A stretch of 64,000 bases of DNA. Source: Silicimonas algicola (GTDB lineage Bacteria > Pseudomonadota > Alphaproteobacteria > Rhodobacterales > Rhodobacteraceae). Under the pieces are notes generated by a model. The model had not been told where the DNA came from, ran no database searches, and saw only the letters and a list, made by a program, of their open reading frames with translations. The stretch spans positions 434,001 through 498,000 of the forward strand of contig NZ_QGGV01000002.1 of NCBI RefSeq assembly GCF_003148765.1, read 5' to 3'. Both the position numbers and the translations under genes were made by a program. This document shows, one piece after another, positions 18,358 through 28,702 of this stretch. Within the stretch, counting starts at the first letter, position 1, and every line of letters starts with the position of its first letter.

Positions 18358-19122
18358 TCAGACCGCTTCGAGCATCCTCCAGAGCCCGATTCCGAAGGCC
18401 AGGCAGCCGACCGCGAGGCTCATCGGCCGGCGCGGGATGCGCGAGGCCATGTAGCCGCCCACGGCCGCGGCGGGCAGGCCTCCGGCGATCAGGCCGACGA
18501 CCGGGCCCAGCACCGTATGAAGACCGCCGTCATCGCCCCAGTGGCCGCGGCTGAACGTGATCATGAGCGTCGCGAAGACCGCCGCCGATACGGCAAGCTC
18601 GGCGGCGCAGGACGAGCCCACGGCCTTGCGCGGTGGGTAGCCCGCGCCGAGAAGGCCCGTGGTCACGATCGGGCCCCAGCTTCCGCCGATGCCCTCGATC
18701 AGACCGCCCGCCCCGCCGATGGCCCAGGCGGGCGCGAAGGCGACGACCGAGGGCGTCCGCCCGAGGATGCCCCGGACGAAGATCAGGATGCCCATCATCA
18801 TCAGGAAGACCGAGACGAGGATCACGACCGCCGGGCTCTTGAGGTGCGACAGGAGGAGGGCGCCGAGGACGCCGGTCGCCACGCCAGACACCGTCAGCCG
18901 CGTTAGAACGTGGCGGTCGATGTTGCCGAAGCGCATGTGCGAGAGCGCCGACACGAGGCCTGTCGGCAGCTTGGCCGCGTTCACGGCGGCCGAGATCAGC
19001 GGCGGCGACACGCCGCCCGCAAGGAGGATGGAGGAGGAGATGAGGCCGAAGCCCATGCCGAGGGAGGCGTCGATGAGTTGGGCGCAGAAGCCCACGACGG
19101 CAAACAGCAGAACGGTGTCCAA
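18358..19122 (-). CDS. TSUP (TauE/SafE) family membrane permease
   Basis: About 254 residues from the TTG at 19122 (LDTVLLFAVVGFCAQLIDA). A TTG 20 codons further up is also open and I cannot exclude it; no in-frame ATG is available. Seven or eight hydrophobic segments are visible, with GFGLISSSILL and SAAVNAAKLPTGLVSAL in the first half, and AIGGAGGLIEGIGGSWGPI and KAVGSSCAAELAVS in the second, the internal duplication typical of the family. Members export sulfite, sulfoacetate or other organic anions. No sulfur genes adjoin it. Its start region faces dnaE. Confidence 0.85.
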   Translation of the reverse strand: MDTVLLFAVVGFCAQLIDASLGMGFGLISSSILLAGGVSPPLISAAVNAAKLPTGLVSALSHMRFGNIDRHVLTRLTVSGVATGVLGALLLSHLKSPAVVILVSVFLMMMGILIFVRGILGRTPSVVAFAPAWAIGGAGGLIEGIGGSWGPIVTTGLLGAGYPPRKAVGSSCAAELAVSAAVFATLMITFSRGHWGDDGGLHTVLGPVVGLIAGGLPAAAVGGYMASRIPRRPMSLAVGCLAFGIGLWRMLEAV

Positions 19123-19232
19123 GATGCGACTCGCGCGGGGGATACGACCGGTGACGCTACGCTTGCGCTCGATCCCCCACAACGGGCATCGGTGCCTTCC
19201 GCCCCCTGCGTCCCGGCGCTAGTCTGCCGCCC

Positions 19233-22200
19233 ATGACGAACGCCCCCCGATTCATTCACCTGCGCGTCCACACCGAGTATTCTCTGCTGGAAGGGGCCGT
19301 GCGGCTGAAGAAGCTGCCGGGTCTCTGCCAGAAGGCCGGGATGCCCGCCGTCGCGGTCACGGACACGAACAACATGTTCGCGGCGCTCGAGTTTTCCGTC
19401 TCGGCGATGGGGCAGGGCATCCAGCCGATCGTGGGCTGCCAGATCTCGGTCGCCTACGAGCGGCCTGCGCCGGGCGACAAGCCGGTGCCGCCCGCGCCGA
19501 TGGTCCTGCTGGCGCAGAACAAGGCGGGCTACCAGAGCCTGATGACGCTGAATTCCTGCCTCTATCTGCGCGATGCCGACGCACCGCATGTCACCCTCGA
19601 GGACCTCGCCGCGAATGCCGAGGGGCTCATCTGCCTGTCGGGCGGTGCGGACGGGCCGGTCGGACGGCTTCTGCAGGCGGGACACGCGGCCCGTGCCGAG
19701 GCATTGGCGCGGCGCCTGTCGGAAATCTACCCGACGCGGTTCTATATCGAGCTGCAGCGCCACCCCGGCGAAGGCGGGCAGTTGCCCGAGGCCGAGCGCC
19801 TGACGGAACGCCCTGCCATCGAGATGGCATACGCGATGGAGCTGCCGCTCGTCGCCACGAACGACGTCTTTTTCCCCGATGCGAAGATGTACGAGGCGCA
19901 TGACGCGTTGATCTGCATCGCCGAAGGCGCCTACGTCGATCAGCAGGCGCCACGCCGCAGGCTGACCCAGCAGCACTACTTCAAGTCCGCGCACGAGATG
20001 GCGGCCCTCTTCGCCGACCTGCCCGAGGCGCTGGAGAATACCGTCGAGATCGCGCGCCGCTGCGCCTTCGCCGTCGAGACCCACGAGCCGATCCTGCCGC
20101 GCTTCGCCGACGACGAGGTCGAGGAGTTGCGGCGTCAGGCGAAGCAGGGGCTCGAGGCGCGTCTTGCGGTGATCGAGCCCGCCGCCCCGCGCGCGGACTA
20201 CGACGCGCGGCTCGAGTTCGAGCTGGGCATCATCGAGGGCATGGGGTTCCCCGGTTACTTCCTGATCGTGGCGGACTTCATCAAGTGGGCGAAGGATCAC
20301 TCGATCCCCGTCGGGCCGGGCCGCGGCTCGGGCGCGGGCTCGCTGGTGGCCTATGCACTGACCATCACCGACCTCGATCCCCTGCGCTATTCGCTTCTTT
20401 TCGAGCGGTTCCTGAACCCCGAGCGCGTGTCGATGCCGGACTTCGACATCGACTTCTGCATGGACCGGCGCGAGGAGGTGATCCGCTACGTCCAGGGCAA
20501 GTACGGCGCCGACCGGGTCGGCCAGATCATCACCTTCGGAGCACTTCTGTCGAAGGCGGCGGTGCGGGACATCGGGCGCGTGCTCCAGATGCCCTACGGC
20601 CAGGTCGACCGGCTGTCCAAGCTGATCCCGGTCGAGGGCGTGAAGCCCATGTCGATCGAGCGCGCTCTGGCCGAGGAGCCGCGCCTGCGTGAAGAGGCGC
20701 GGTCGGAAGAGGTCGTCGACCGGCTTCTCACCTACGGCCAGCAGGTCGAGGGTCTGTTGCGGAACGCTTCGACCCACGCCGCCGGTGTGGTGATCGGCGA
20801 CCGGCCGCTGGACCAACTCGTGCCGCTTTACCGCGATCCGCGGTCCGATATGCCGGCCACGCAGTTCAACATGAAGTGGGTCGAACAGGCGGGACTGGTG
20901 AAGTTCGACTTCCTCGGCCTCAAGACCCTGACCGTGATCCAGAACGCCATCGAGCTGATCCTTGCCTCGGGGCGCAGGCTGCACGAGGCGGCGGACGGCA
21001 CCCGGCTTTACGAGCCGGAGGCGGGCACCGAGAACGACATCGGGCTTATCCCTCTCGAGGACGAGAAGACCTACGAGCTTTACGCCAAGGCCCGCACGGT
21101 CGCGGTGTTCCAGGTCGAAAGCTCGGGCATGATGGATGCGCTCCGGCGCATGAAGCCCACCTGCATCGAGGACATCGTGGCGCTTGTGGCGCTCTACCGG
21201 CCCGGTCCGATGGAGAACATCCCGCAATACTGCGACGTGAAGAACGGCCGCGCCGAGCGCGAGCGTCTGCACCCCTCCATCGACCATATCCTGGACGAGA
21301 CGCAGGGCATCATCGTCTATCAGGAACAGGTGATGCAGATCGCGCAGGAGATGGCGGGTTATTCGCTCGGCGGCGCCGACCTTCTGCGCCGCGCCATGGG
21401 CAAGAAGCTTCAGTCCGAGATGGACAAGGAGCGGCCGAAGTTCATCGCGGGCGCCAAGACCCACGGGGTCGACGACCGCAAGGCGCTGGAGGTCTGGAAC
21501 CTTCTCGACAAGTTCGCCAACTACGGCTTCAACAAGTCGCACGCCGCCGCCTATGCCGTCGTCAGCTACCAGACGGCCTGGCTGAAGGCGAACCACCCGG
21601 TCGAGTTCATGGCAGGCGTGATGAACTGCGATCTCCACCAGACCGAAAAACTGTCCGTCTATGCCGAGGAGGTTCGCCGGGGCCTCGACATCGCCATCGT
21701 GCCCCCTTGCGTGAACCGGTCGGAAGCCTCCTTCTCGGTCCGCGACGGCAAGCTGGTCTATGCCCTTGGCGCGCTGAAGAACGTGGGGCTCGACGCGATG
21801 CGGCTGATCGTCGAGGGGCGGGGCGGGCGACCCTTCTCGACGCTTTATGACCTTGCCCGACGCGTCGACCTGAAGCGAATCGGCAAGCGGCCGCTCGAAA
21901 TGCTGGCCCGCGCTGGGGCCTTCGACGAGCTCGATCCGAACCGGCGGCGCATCTTCTCGTCGCTCGACGCGCTGACCGCCTATTCAGCGGCGATCCACGA
22001 ACAGAAGGGCAGCGCGCAGGTCTCGCTTTTCGGCGAGGCGGGCGACGACCTGCCCGAGCCGCGTCTGTCGCCCATAGACGACTGGCTGCCGAACGAGAGG
22101 CTGGCGCAGGAACAGGCGGCGATCGGCTTCTACCTGTCCGGCCACCCCCTCGACGACTATGCGGTCGCGCTGAAGCGGAAGGGGATGTTGACGCTGGCCG

Positions 22201-22751
22201 AGCTTCAGGCGAAGGCCGAGCGCGACGGCGCGGCGGTCGCCCGCGTGGGTGTCATCGTCTCGGGGCTTCAGGAGCGGAAATCGGGGCGCGGCACGCGCTT
22301 CTTCCGCATGAACATCTCGGACCCCACTGGGCAGGTGTCCGGCATGGCGCTTTTCCCGGACGACTTCGACACCATCCGCCGCGTGTTCGAGCAGACCCAC
22401 CAGGTCGTGATGACGCTTGAGGCCCGCTTCAACGAAGGTCAGTTCGACCCCATTGCGCGTGGCGTGACCCCGATCGAGGGACTGGTCGCCGATGGCATGG
22501 CCGCGGGACTCAACGTGATGATCGACACGCCTGACGCCGCCGTGCTGATCCAGTCGGTCCTCGGGCGCTTCCGCGAGGATGGCTCGATCCGGGCGCGGGG
22601 GCCGGTGCGGATCACGGCGCTTGCGGTTCCGCTTGGCGGGGCGCCGCAGGACGTGCCGGTGGACATCGGCGACGGCTGGCCCGTGTCGCCTCAGATCAAG
22701 GGGGCGCTGAAATCCCTGCCGGGCGTCGTGGCGGTCGAGGAACTGGCCTGA
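19233..22751 (+). CDS. dnaE: DNA polymerase III subunit alpha
   Basis: Catalytic subunit of the replicative polymerase; 1172 residues, normal for DnaE1. The PHP domain begins at once (FIHLRVHTEYSLLEGAV). The palm carries the catalytic aspartates in PDFDIDF at 402-408, after GPGRGSGAGSLVAYAL. LSGHPLDDYAV marks the entry to the C-terminal region, where an OB fold (VGVIVSGLQERKSGRGTRF) follows. ATG at 19233. The stop lies 4 bases from the convergent flavin-reductase stop. Confidence 0.98.
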   Translation: MTNAPRFIHLRVHTEYSLLEGAVRLKKLPGLCQKAGMPAVAVTDTNNMFAALEFSVSAMGQGIQPIVGCQISVAYERPAPGDKPVPPAPMVLLAQNKAGYQSLMTLNSCLYLRDADAPHVTLEDLAANAEGLICLSGGADGPVGRLLQAGHAARAEALARRLSEIYPTRFYIELQRHPGEGGQLPEAERLTERPAIEMAYAMELPLVATNDVFFPDAKMYEAHDALICIAEGAYVDQQAPRRRLTQQHYFKSAHEMAALFADLPEALENTVEIARRCAFAVETHEPILPRFADDEVEELRRQAKQGLEARLAVIEPAAPRADYDARLEFELGIIEGMGFPGYFLIVADFIKWAKDHSIPVGPGRGSGAGSLVAYALTITDLDPLRYSLLFERFLNPERVSMPDFDIDFCMDRREEVIRYVQGKYGADRVGQIITFGALLSKAAVRDIGRVLQMPYGQVDRLSKLIPVEGVKPMSIERALAEEPRLREEARSEEVVDRLLTYGQQVEGLLRNASTHAAGVVIGDRPLDQLVPLYRDPRSDMPATQFNMKWVEQAGLVKFDFLGLKTLTVIQNAIELILASGRRLHEAADGTRLYEPEAGTENDIGLIPLEDEKTYELYAKARTVAVFQVESSGMMDALRRMKPTCIEDIVALVALYRPGPMENIPQYCDVKNGRAERERLHPSIDHILDETQGIIVYQEQVMQIAQEMAGYSLGGADLLRRAMGKKLQSEMDKERPKFIAGAKTHGVDDRKALEVWNLLDKFANYGFNKSHAAAYAVVSYQTAWLKANHPVEFMAGVMNCDLHQTEKLSVYAEEVRRGLDIAIVPPCVNRSEASFSVRDGKLVYALGALKNVGLDAMRLIVEGRGGRPFSTLYDLARRVDLKRIGKRPLEMLARAGAFDELDPNRRRIFSSLDALTAYSAAIHEQKGSAQVSLFGEAGDDLPEPRLSPIDDWLPNERLAQEQAAIGFYLSGHPLDDYAVALKRKGMLTLAELQAKAERDGAAVARVGVIVSGLQERKSGRGTRFFRMNISDPTGQVSGMALFPDDFDTIRRVFEQTHQVVMTLEARFNEGQFDPIARGVTPIEGLVADGMAAGLNVMIDTPDAAVLIQSVLGRFREDGSIRARGPVRITALAVPLGGAPQDVPVDIGDGWPVSPQIKGALKSLPGVVAVEELA

Positions 22752-22755
22752 CGCC

Positions 22756-23247
22756 TCAGTCGAGGTCGACGCCGCCGTAGCGTCCGCCTGCGAAGATCAG
22801 GGGTTCGCCCCGCTGTCGCGTCACGGCGAGCACGAGCCCGACGACGATGGCGTGGTCGCCCGCGTCGTGAACCGCCTCGGACGCGCATTCGAAGCGGGCG
22901 AGGCAGCCGTCAAGCTCTGGCACGCCCGCCGCATCCTCGCGCCAGTCGAGACCTTCGAAGGCCAGCCCTTCGGAGGCGAAGCGGCGGCAGAGGGGCTGCT
23001 GGTCGCGGCGCAGGACGTGGATCGCGAAGCGCTTGGCCCGAACGAAGGCGTCGAAGCGGGACGAGGATTTCGCCGGGCACCAGAGGACGAGCGGCGGATC
23101 GAGCGACACCGAGGAGAAGCTGTTCGCCGTGATCCCGAGCGGGCCGTGCGACGACCGGCATGTGACGACGGTCACCCCGGTCGCGAAGGCGCCAAGCGCC
23201 TCACGGAAGTCGGTCTGCGAGTCGGGGCCGGGAACGAAACGGATCAT
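22756..23247 (-). CDS. flavin reductase-like, FMN-binding protein
   Basis: 163 residues from the ATG at 23247 (MIRFVPGPDSQTDFREAL). The fold signature of short-chain flavin:NADH reductases is clear: FATGVTVVTCRSSHGPLGITANSFSSVSLDPPL, LVLWCPAKSSSRFDAF, FAIHVLRRDQQPLCRRF and a final PLIFAGGRYGGVDLD. Such proteins supply reduced flavin to a partner monooxygenase or act alone. No monooxygenase adjoins it, so the partner is unknown. Confidence 0.9.
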   Translation of the reverse strand: MIRFVPGPDSQTDFREALGAFATGVTVVTCRSSHGPLGITANSFSSVSLDPPLVLWCPAKSSSRFDAFVRAKRFAIHVLRRDQQPLCRRFASEGLAFEGLDWREDAAGVPELDGCLARFECASEAVHDAGDHAIVVGLVLAVTRQRGEPLIFAGGRYGGVDLD

Positions 23248-23567
23248 GTAGCGGACATTGGGGCTCGGTTCCCAAGAGTAAAGTCGGAAGGCGCGGGAAG
23301 TAGCGGATTGACTGCGGCCGCGTCCGCGAAGGCACGAAAAGCGGCGATTGTCGCATCCGGACAACCCGTTCCGGCAATGTTTCGGAAGCCAACCCGCGTT
23401 CGGTCGTATTTGATCAAGGTCTGTCCAGCGACGGTCATCGCATCGGCGCGTCTCCGATGCCGCGGAGCGCCCTCGCCGTGTCGCGAAATGACGTGACGCA
23501 CCCTGCGCCGCCTTGCAGGCTGACCCCAAAACGCCGGCCCATGCGCCGGACCTGGACGGGGGACGGC

Positions 23568-25987
23568 ATGAGGACGAATGTGCGCGTGGCGGTGATCGGC
23601 GGCGGCGTCGTCGGCTGTTCGGTGCTCTATCACCTGACCAAGCTCGGCTGGTCCGACGTCATGCTGATCGAGCGCTCGGAGCTGACCAGCGGGTCGACCT
23701 GGCACGCCGCGGGCGGCTTTCACACCCTGAACGGCGACACCAACATGGCGGCGCTCCAGGGCTACACGATCAACCTCTACCGCGAACTCGAAGCCATCAC
23801 CGGCATGTCCTGCGGGCTGCACCATTCCGGCGGCATGACGCTGGCCGACACGCCCGAGCGCTTCGACATGCTGAAGGCCGAACGCGCCAAGCACCGCTAC
23901 ATGGGTCTCGACACCCGGATCATCGGGCCGGACGAGATCCGCGAGATGGCGGATTTCGTGAACACCGACGGCATCCTGGGCGCGCTCTACGATCCGCTCG
24001 ACGGTCACCTCGACCCTTCGGGGACGACGCACGCCTATGCCCGCGCGGCGCGGATGGGCGGGGCCGAGATCGTGACCCACAACCGGGTCCTCGAGACGAA
24101 CCCTCGCGCGGACGGCACCTGGGACGTCATCACCGAGAAGGGCACGATCCACGCCGAGCACGTCGTGAACGCCGGCGGCCTCTGGGCCCGCGAGGTGGGG
24201 GCGCTCGCGGGCGTCTATCTTCCGCTTTTGCCGATGGCGCACCAGTACCTTGTCACCGGCGACGTCCCCGAGATCGCGGCCCGCGCCGACGAGATCCCGC
24301 ATGTCATCGATCCCGGCGGCGAAAGCTATCTGCGCCAGGAGGGAAAGGGCTTTGTCATCGGCTTCTACGAGCAGCGCTGCGAGCCCTGGGCGGTCGACGG
24401 CACACCCTGGGACTTCGGACACGAGCTTCTGAACGACGACCTCGACAAGATCGAAGACAGCGTCGCCTTCGCCTGGCGGCGCTTCCCGATCCTGGAACGC
24501 GCGGGGATCAAGCGCGTGATCCACGGGCCATTCTCCTTCGCGCCCGACGGCAATCCCCTGGTTGGACCGGTGCCGGGCCTGCGCAACTATTGGGCGGCCT
24601 GCGCGGTCATGGCGGGCTTCAGCCAGGGCGGGGGCGTGGGCCTGGCGCTGGCGCAGTGGATGATAGAAGGCGAGACCGAGCGCGACCCGCGCGCGATGGA
24701 TGTGGCGCGCTTCGGGCGTTGGACGACGCCGGGATACACTGTGCCGAAGGTGATCGAGAACTATCGCCGTCGCTTTTCTGTCAGCTATCCTAACGAGGAA
24801 CTCACCGCCGCGCGCCCCTTCCGCACGTCGCCCATGTACGACGTCTGGGACGCCAAGGGCGCGGTCTTCGGCGCGAGCTACGGCATGGAAGTGGTGAACT
24901 GGTTCGCGCGCCCCGGCGAGGCGCGCCGGGAAGAGCCGACCTTCCGGCGCTCTAACGCCTGGGACGCGGTGCGGGACGAAGTGCGCGCGGTCCGCACAGG
25001 CGTGGGCATCGGCGATATCCAGGCTTTCGCAAAATTCCGCGTCACCGGTTCGGGCGCGCGGGATTGGCTCGACCGCGGCATGGCGGGGGCATTCCGGTTC
25101 CGGGGCGCATGGCGCTGACGCCGATGCTGGCGCCCTCGGGGCGACTCGTGGGCGACATGAGCGTGGCCTGTTACGGCGCTGACGACTTCCTCCTGGTGTC
25201 GAGCTACGCCGCGCAGGACATGCATCTGCGCTGGTTCGCGGCCTCTCTACGGCCGGACGAGGACGTGACGATCGAGAACCTCTCGGATCGGCTGACCGGA
25301 TTTCAGCTTGCCGGTCCGTCGGCGCGCGAGCTTCTGACGCGCGTGACGGCCGCCGAGGTGTCTCAGGCGGCGCTGCCGTTTCTGGCCGTTACGCGCGCGA
25401 CCGTGGGGCCGGCTGCGGCGCGGATCCAGCGCGTCAGCTATACCGGCGACCTCGGGTTCGAAATATATTGCGAGGCGACGATGCAACGCGCGCTGTGGCA
25501 GGCGCTCGATGCGGCCGGGTCCGACCTGGGACTGAGGCCCTTCGGGTTGCGGGCGCTCATGTCGCTTCGGCTCGAGAAGGCTTTCGGCGCCTGGGGGCGG
25601 GATTATACCGCCGACCTGACGCCGGGCGAGACGGGTCTCGACCGCTTCATCGACTTCGGCAAGACGGCGGACTTCATCGGACGGGCCGCGGCCGAGGCGG
25701 AAAGGTCGGCGGGCGCCGGCCGCCGCCTCGTCGCCTTCGAGGTGGACGCGGATGAGGCTGACGCCGTGGGGTGGGAACCGGTGTGGATCGATGGCGCCGT
25801 TGCCGGCTATTGCACATCGGGCGGCTATGCGCACTGGACCGACCGGTCGATGGCGCTGGCGCTGATCCCTGCGGAACAGGTCCGCGACGGGCTGGAGGCC
25901 GAGATCGAGATACTCGGCCACAAGCGCCGGGCCCGCCTGGTCACGCGTCCGGCCTTCGATCCGGAGGGCGCAAGGATGCGGGGCTAG
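23568..25987 (+). pseudogene. dimethylglycine/sarcosine dehydrogenase-like FAD-GcvT oxidoreductase, frameshifted
   Basis: Two open frames make one protein of about 806 residues. The first (from ATG 23568, MRTNVRVAVIGGGVVG) has the FAD-binding GGGVVG at 11-16 and His46 in TSGSTWHAAGG, the place where family members bind FAD covalently. It goes out of frame near GMAGAFRFRGAWR. The second frame continues from IPVPGRMALTPMLAPSGRLVGD with the GcvT/aminomethyltransferase domain (GDLGFEIYC, FGLRALMSLRLEKAFGAWG). A single base is missing, close to the five G at 25085-25089. The enzyme type demethylates dimethylglycine-like amines and passes the carbon to tetrahydrofolate. Homopolymer sequencing error is as likely as a real mutation. 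Confidence 0.85.
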
Positions 25988-26000
25988 GGCAGGGGCCGGG

Positions 26001-26023
26001 CGGCGCATCGCGACGATGCGTGC
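26001..26023. terminator. candidate bidirectional hairpin between convergent genes
   Basis: CGCATCG (26004-26010) and CGATGCG (26014-26020) pair perfectly around a 3-base loop, between the stops of the demethylase gene and the chemoreceptor gene. There is no T-run. Confidence 0.4.
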
Positions 26024-26038
26024 GCCTGAAGTCAGGGA

Positions 26039-28654
26039 TCAGAACTCCTCCCAGTCGTCATCGGCCACGTCCTCCGGCGCCAAGGCCAGATTGCCGGCGG
26101 ACCTCGTAGGTCGACCGGCATCCGTCCTGACGTCCTGCCCCGCGCTTCGGCCGAGAGGTGCGAGCTTGGCGACACTTCGCTCTACGGGCGCAGGCGCGTC
26201 AGCCGCGCCGTTCTTCGCCTGAACCGCGGCCGGGGCGGTGCTCGAGGCGGACGCACGCGGTCCGCTGCATTGGAAGCGGTTGGTGATCGACACGAGCGAG
26301 GTCGCCTCGGTCGTCATCAGCTTCGACGAGGCCATCGTTTCCTCGAACATGGCGACGTTCTTCTGGGTGACCTGGTCGAGCTGGTTCATCGCCGTGTTGA
26401 TCTCGTCGAGGCCGGTCGACTGCTCGCGCGCCGAGGCGGCGATGCCCGAGACGTGTTCGGCGATGCCGCCGACCGACGCCACGATCTCGGTTAGCGCGTG
26501 ACCGGCCTTTCCGACCAGCGAGACGCCTTTCTTGACATGCTCGGACGAGGTCGAGATGAGGTCGGTGATCTCGCGCGCGGCTTCCGAGGAGCGCTGCGCG
26601 AGCGCGCGGACCTCCGACGCCACAACGGCGAAGCCGCGTCCCGCATCGCCTGCGCGCGCGGCCTCGACGCCTGCGTTGAGGGCAAGAAGGTTGGTCTGGA
26701 AGGCGATCTCGTCGATCACGCCGATGATGCGTGAGATCTGTTCCGAGGAGTTGGCGATCTCGCCCATGGCGTCGACGGCCTGCCGGACCACGTCGCCCGA
26801 GGTCGCGGCGTTGTCGCGGGCCTCGTCGACGACGTCGTTGGCCTGCTTGGCTCCCGACGCGGCCGAGGCGACCGAGGCGGTCAGCTCCGAGATCGCGGCG
26901 GCCGTTTCTTCCAGCGTAGCGGCCTGGCGCTCGGTCCGACGCGACAGGTCGTCGGCCGCGCCGGATACATTGTCGGCCTCCCCGAGGATGGCGTCCGCGC
27001 TGGCGAGGATACGGGCGATCGCACCGTCGAGTTCCCCCACCGCGCGATTGAAGTCGCTGCGAAGCGCCTCGTAGTCGCCGGGGAACGCGGCCTCGATGCG
27101 GACGCGCAGATTGCCGTCCGACAGCTGGGTCAGCGCACCCTTCAGTTCGGTCATGACGCGCGATTGCTCGGCCACCATGCGCTCGTTCTGTTCGGTCGCC
27201 GCGCGAAGCCGCGCCTCGCTCGCGGTGATGTCCTGACCGAGGAGAACGAAACCCGTGAGGCGGCCCGCGGAATCGGTGGTGGGGCTGAGGCTGCCGTCGA
27301 GCAGCAGATCGACGGCCCCCATCGTCGTGAGAAACTTCCCGAATATGGCCTTGCCGGACTTGAGCGAGGGCTCGACAGGGCTTCCGTCGGCATTTCGGAC
27401 GAATTGAGCCAGACGCACGTCCGAAGGCGTCCGTCCGCCGGTCTTCAGCGCGTTTGCCATGCGGTCGCTCATCGCCGAGAGCAGTCCGTCGGCGCCGAAG
27501 TCCGCGCGCAACTGCGCCTGTTCCAGCGAGGCGAGGACCGCCGCCGTCTTGCGCTGCTCGGTGACGTCGAGCCATTCGAGCACATAGCCCATCGTGGCGC
27601 CGTTCTCGCCCTCGATCCGGTTCAGCACGAGGTTCATCAGAACGCTGCCGATGGTGATGTCGATGTCGATCGGGAAGGACGCTTCGGCCATACGCCTGCG
27701 CGGGCCCTCGGGCCTGCGGTGGAACAGATCGGCGTTCATGCCGACGAGGCCGTCGGGATCGAAAGAGGGCACGACCACCCGGAAATCGTCGAGGTTGTTG
27801 CGCACCAGGTCGATCATCGCCGTGTTGCAGTGAGTGACGGTCATGTCGGTGTCACAGAGCATCATCGCAGCGGTCGATCCCTGGAAGCCCGCGCCGCGGA
27901 ACATGGCGTCGACCTTGGCGATCTCGGCCGCGTCCAGCCTCATCCTCAGGGTTTCGAGAGCCGTGGCCGTGTTGCCGATCTCGTCGCCCCGGTCGAGATA
28001 GGGCACAGGCGTGGCGAAATCGCCTCGCGCCATGTCGGAGGTCCGCAGGATGATGCGATTCAGCGGGCTGGTCACGATGCGCCGAACGGCCCATGTCCCG
28101 AGGGCGGACATGACGAGGGCAATCGCGGCACTGACCGCAATGGCGATCTTGAGGTCGTCCGCAACGGTCGATTCGAGCGCCGCCGGGCTCCACACCACAC
28201 CGAGGCCGCCGAGAACGGTACGTTCCTTGCCGCCGAAGATGGGGACCGCGACGAGGAGCCCGTCGGGCGAAACGATTTCCTCTCCCGCGTCGGCTGCCTG
28301 TCTCGCCAGCGCTTCGATCGCTTCGAGGGCGCTGTCCTTCCCCTGCTGCGCGACGACGGCGCCTTGCGCGACGACGATGGAAAGGGTCGCGAGCGCCGTG
28401 CTGTCGATGACGGCTTCCAGTTTTTCCTCGACCTGAGCCAAGTCGCCGAACTTGAGCGGTGCAGCGATCTGCTGCGCCGTGGACTCGGTGACGCTCGCGC
28501 CCAGGGACCGCGCCGCCTCCAGGGCGATCTGGCCGCTGGTGCGAAGCGACATGACCGTCAGCGCGGCCGACAGGACCGCGCAGATGCCGACGATGAGGAT
28601 GAGGCACTTGAGAAAGATCGGCAGCGACGTGCGACGGGCCTGCGGCTTCGACAT
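26039..28654 (-). CDS. methyl-accepting chemotaxis protein with PAS and HAMP domains
   Basis: 871 residues from the ATG at 28654. A transmembrane helix at about 13-35 (KCLILIVGICAVLSAALTV), a periplasmic sensor loop, a second helix (IAIAVSAAIALVMSALGTW) and a HAMP region (SPLNRIILRTSDMARGDF) come first. Then PAS-like segments (MLCDTDMTVTHCNTAMIDL) and the signalling hairpin with the conserved tip (GVIDEIAFQTNLLALNAGVE). The C-terminus is DDDWEEF, fitting the xWxxF pentapeptide that tethers CheR and CheB. The gene directly upstream encodes a secreted Cache-like protein. No che genes are nearby. Confidence 0.94.
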   Translation of the reverse strand: MSKPQARRTSLPIFLKCLILIVGICAVLSAALTVMSLRTSGQIALEAARSLGASVTESTAQQIAAPLKFGDLAQVEEKLEAVIDSTALATLSIVVAQGAVVAQQGKDSALEAIEALARQAADAGEEIVSPDGLLVAVPIFGGKERTVLGGLGVVWSPAALESTVADDLKIAIAVSAAIALVMSALGTWAVRRIVTSPLNRIILRTSDMARGDFATPVPYLDRGDEIGNTATALETLRMRLDAAEIAKVDAMFRGAGFQGSTAAMMLCDTDMTVTHCNTAMIDLVRNNLDDFRVVVPSFDPDGLVGMNADLFHRRPEGPRRRMAEASFPIDIDITIGSVLMNLVLNRIEGENGATMGYVLEWLDVTEQRKTAAVLASLEQAQLRADFGADGLLSAMSDRMANALKTGGRTPSDVRLAQFVRNADGSPVEPSLKSGKAIFGKFLTTMGAVDLLLDGSLSPTTDSAGRLTGFVLLGQDITASEARLRAATEQNERMVAEQSRVMTELKGALTQLSDGNLRVRIEAAFPGDYEALRSDFNRAVGELDGAIARILASADAILGEADNVSGAADDLSRRTERQAATLEETAAAISELTASVASAASGAKQANDVVDEARDNAATSGDVVRQAVDAMGEIANSSEQISRIIGVIDEIAFQTNLLALNAGVEAARAGDAGRGFAVVASEVRALAQRSSEAAREITDLISTSSEHVKKGVSLVGKAGHALTEIVASVGGIAEHVSGIAASAREQSTGLDEINTAMNQLDQVTQKNVAMFEETMASSKLMTTEATSLVSITNRFQCSGPRASASSTAPAAVQAKNGAADAPAPVERSVAKLAPLGRSAGQDVRTDAGRPTRSAGNLALAPEDVADDDWEEF

Positions 28655-28702
28655 GGGGACGCGGTCTCCTAGAGGCGGGACGAGAGAGGGGTCAGGCACG
28701 GG

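Noticed and set aside
18996-21638. Long minus-strand open frame (880 codons) opposite dnaE
   Set aside because: It mirrors dnaE in the antisense frame, is full of Arg/His/Leu-rich low-complexity sequence, and has no recognisable domain; typical shadow of GC-rich coding DNA.
25064-25987. A separate GcvT-like gene
   Set aside because: It is the continuation of the FAD-domain frame; the join falls at a G-run and the combined length matches the family.
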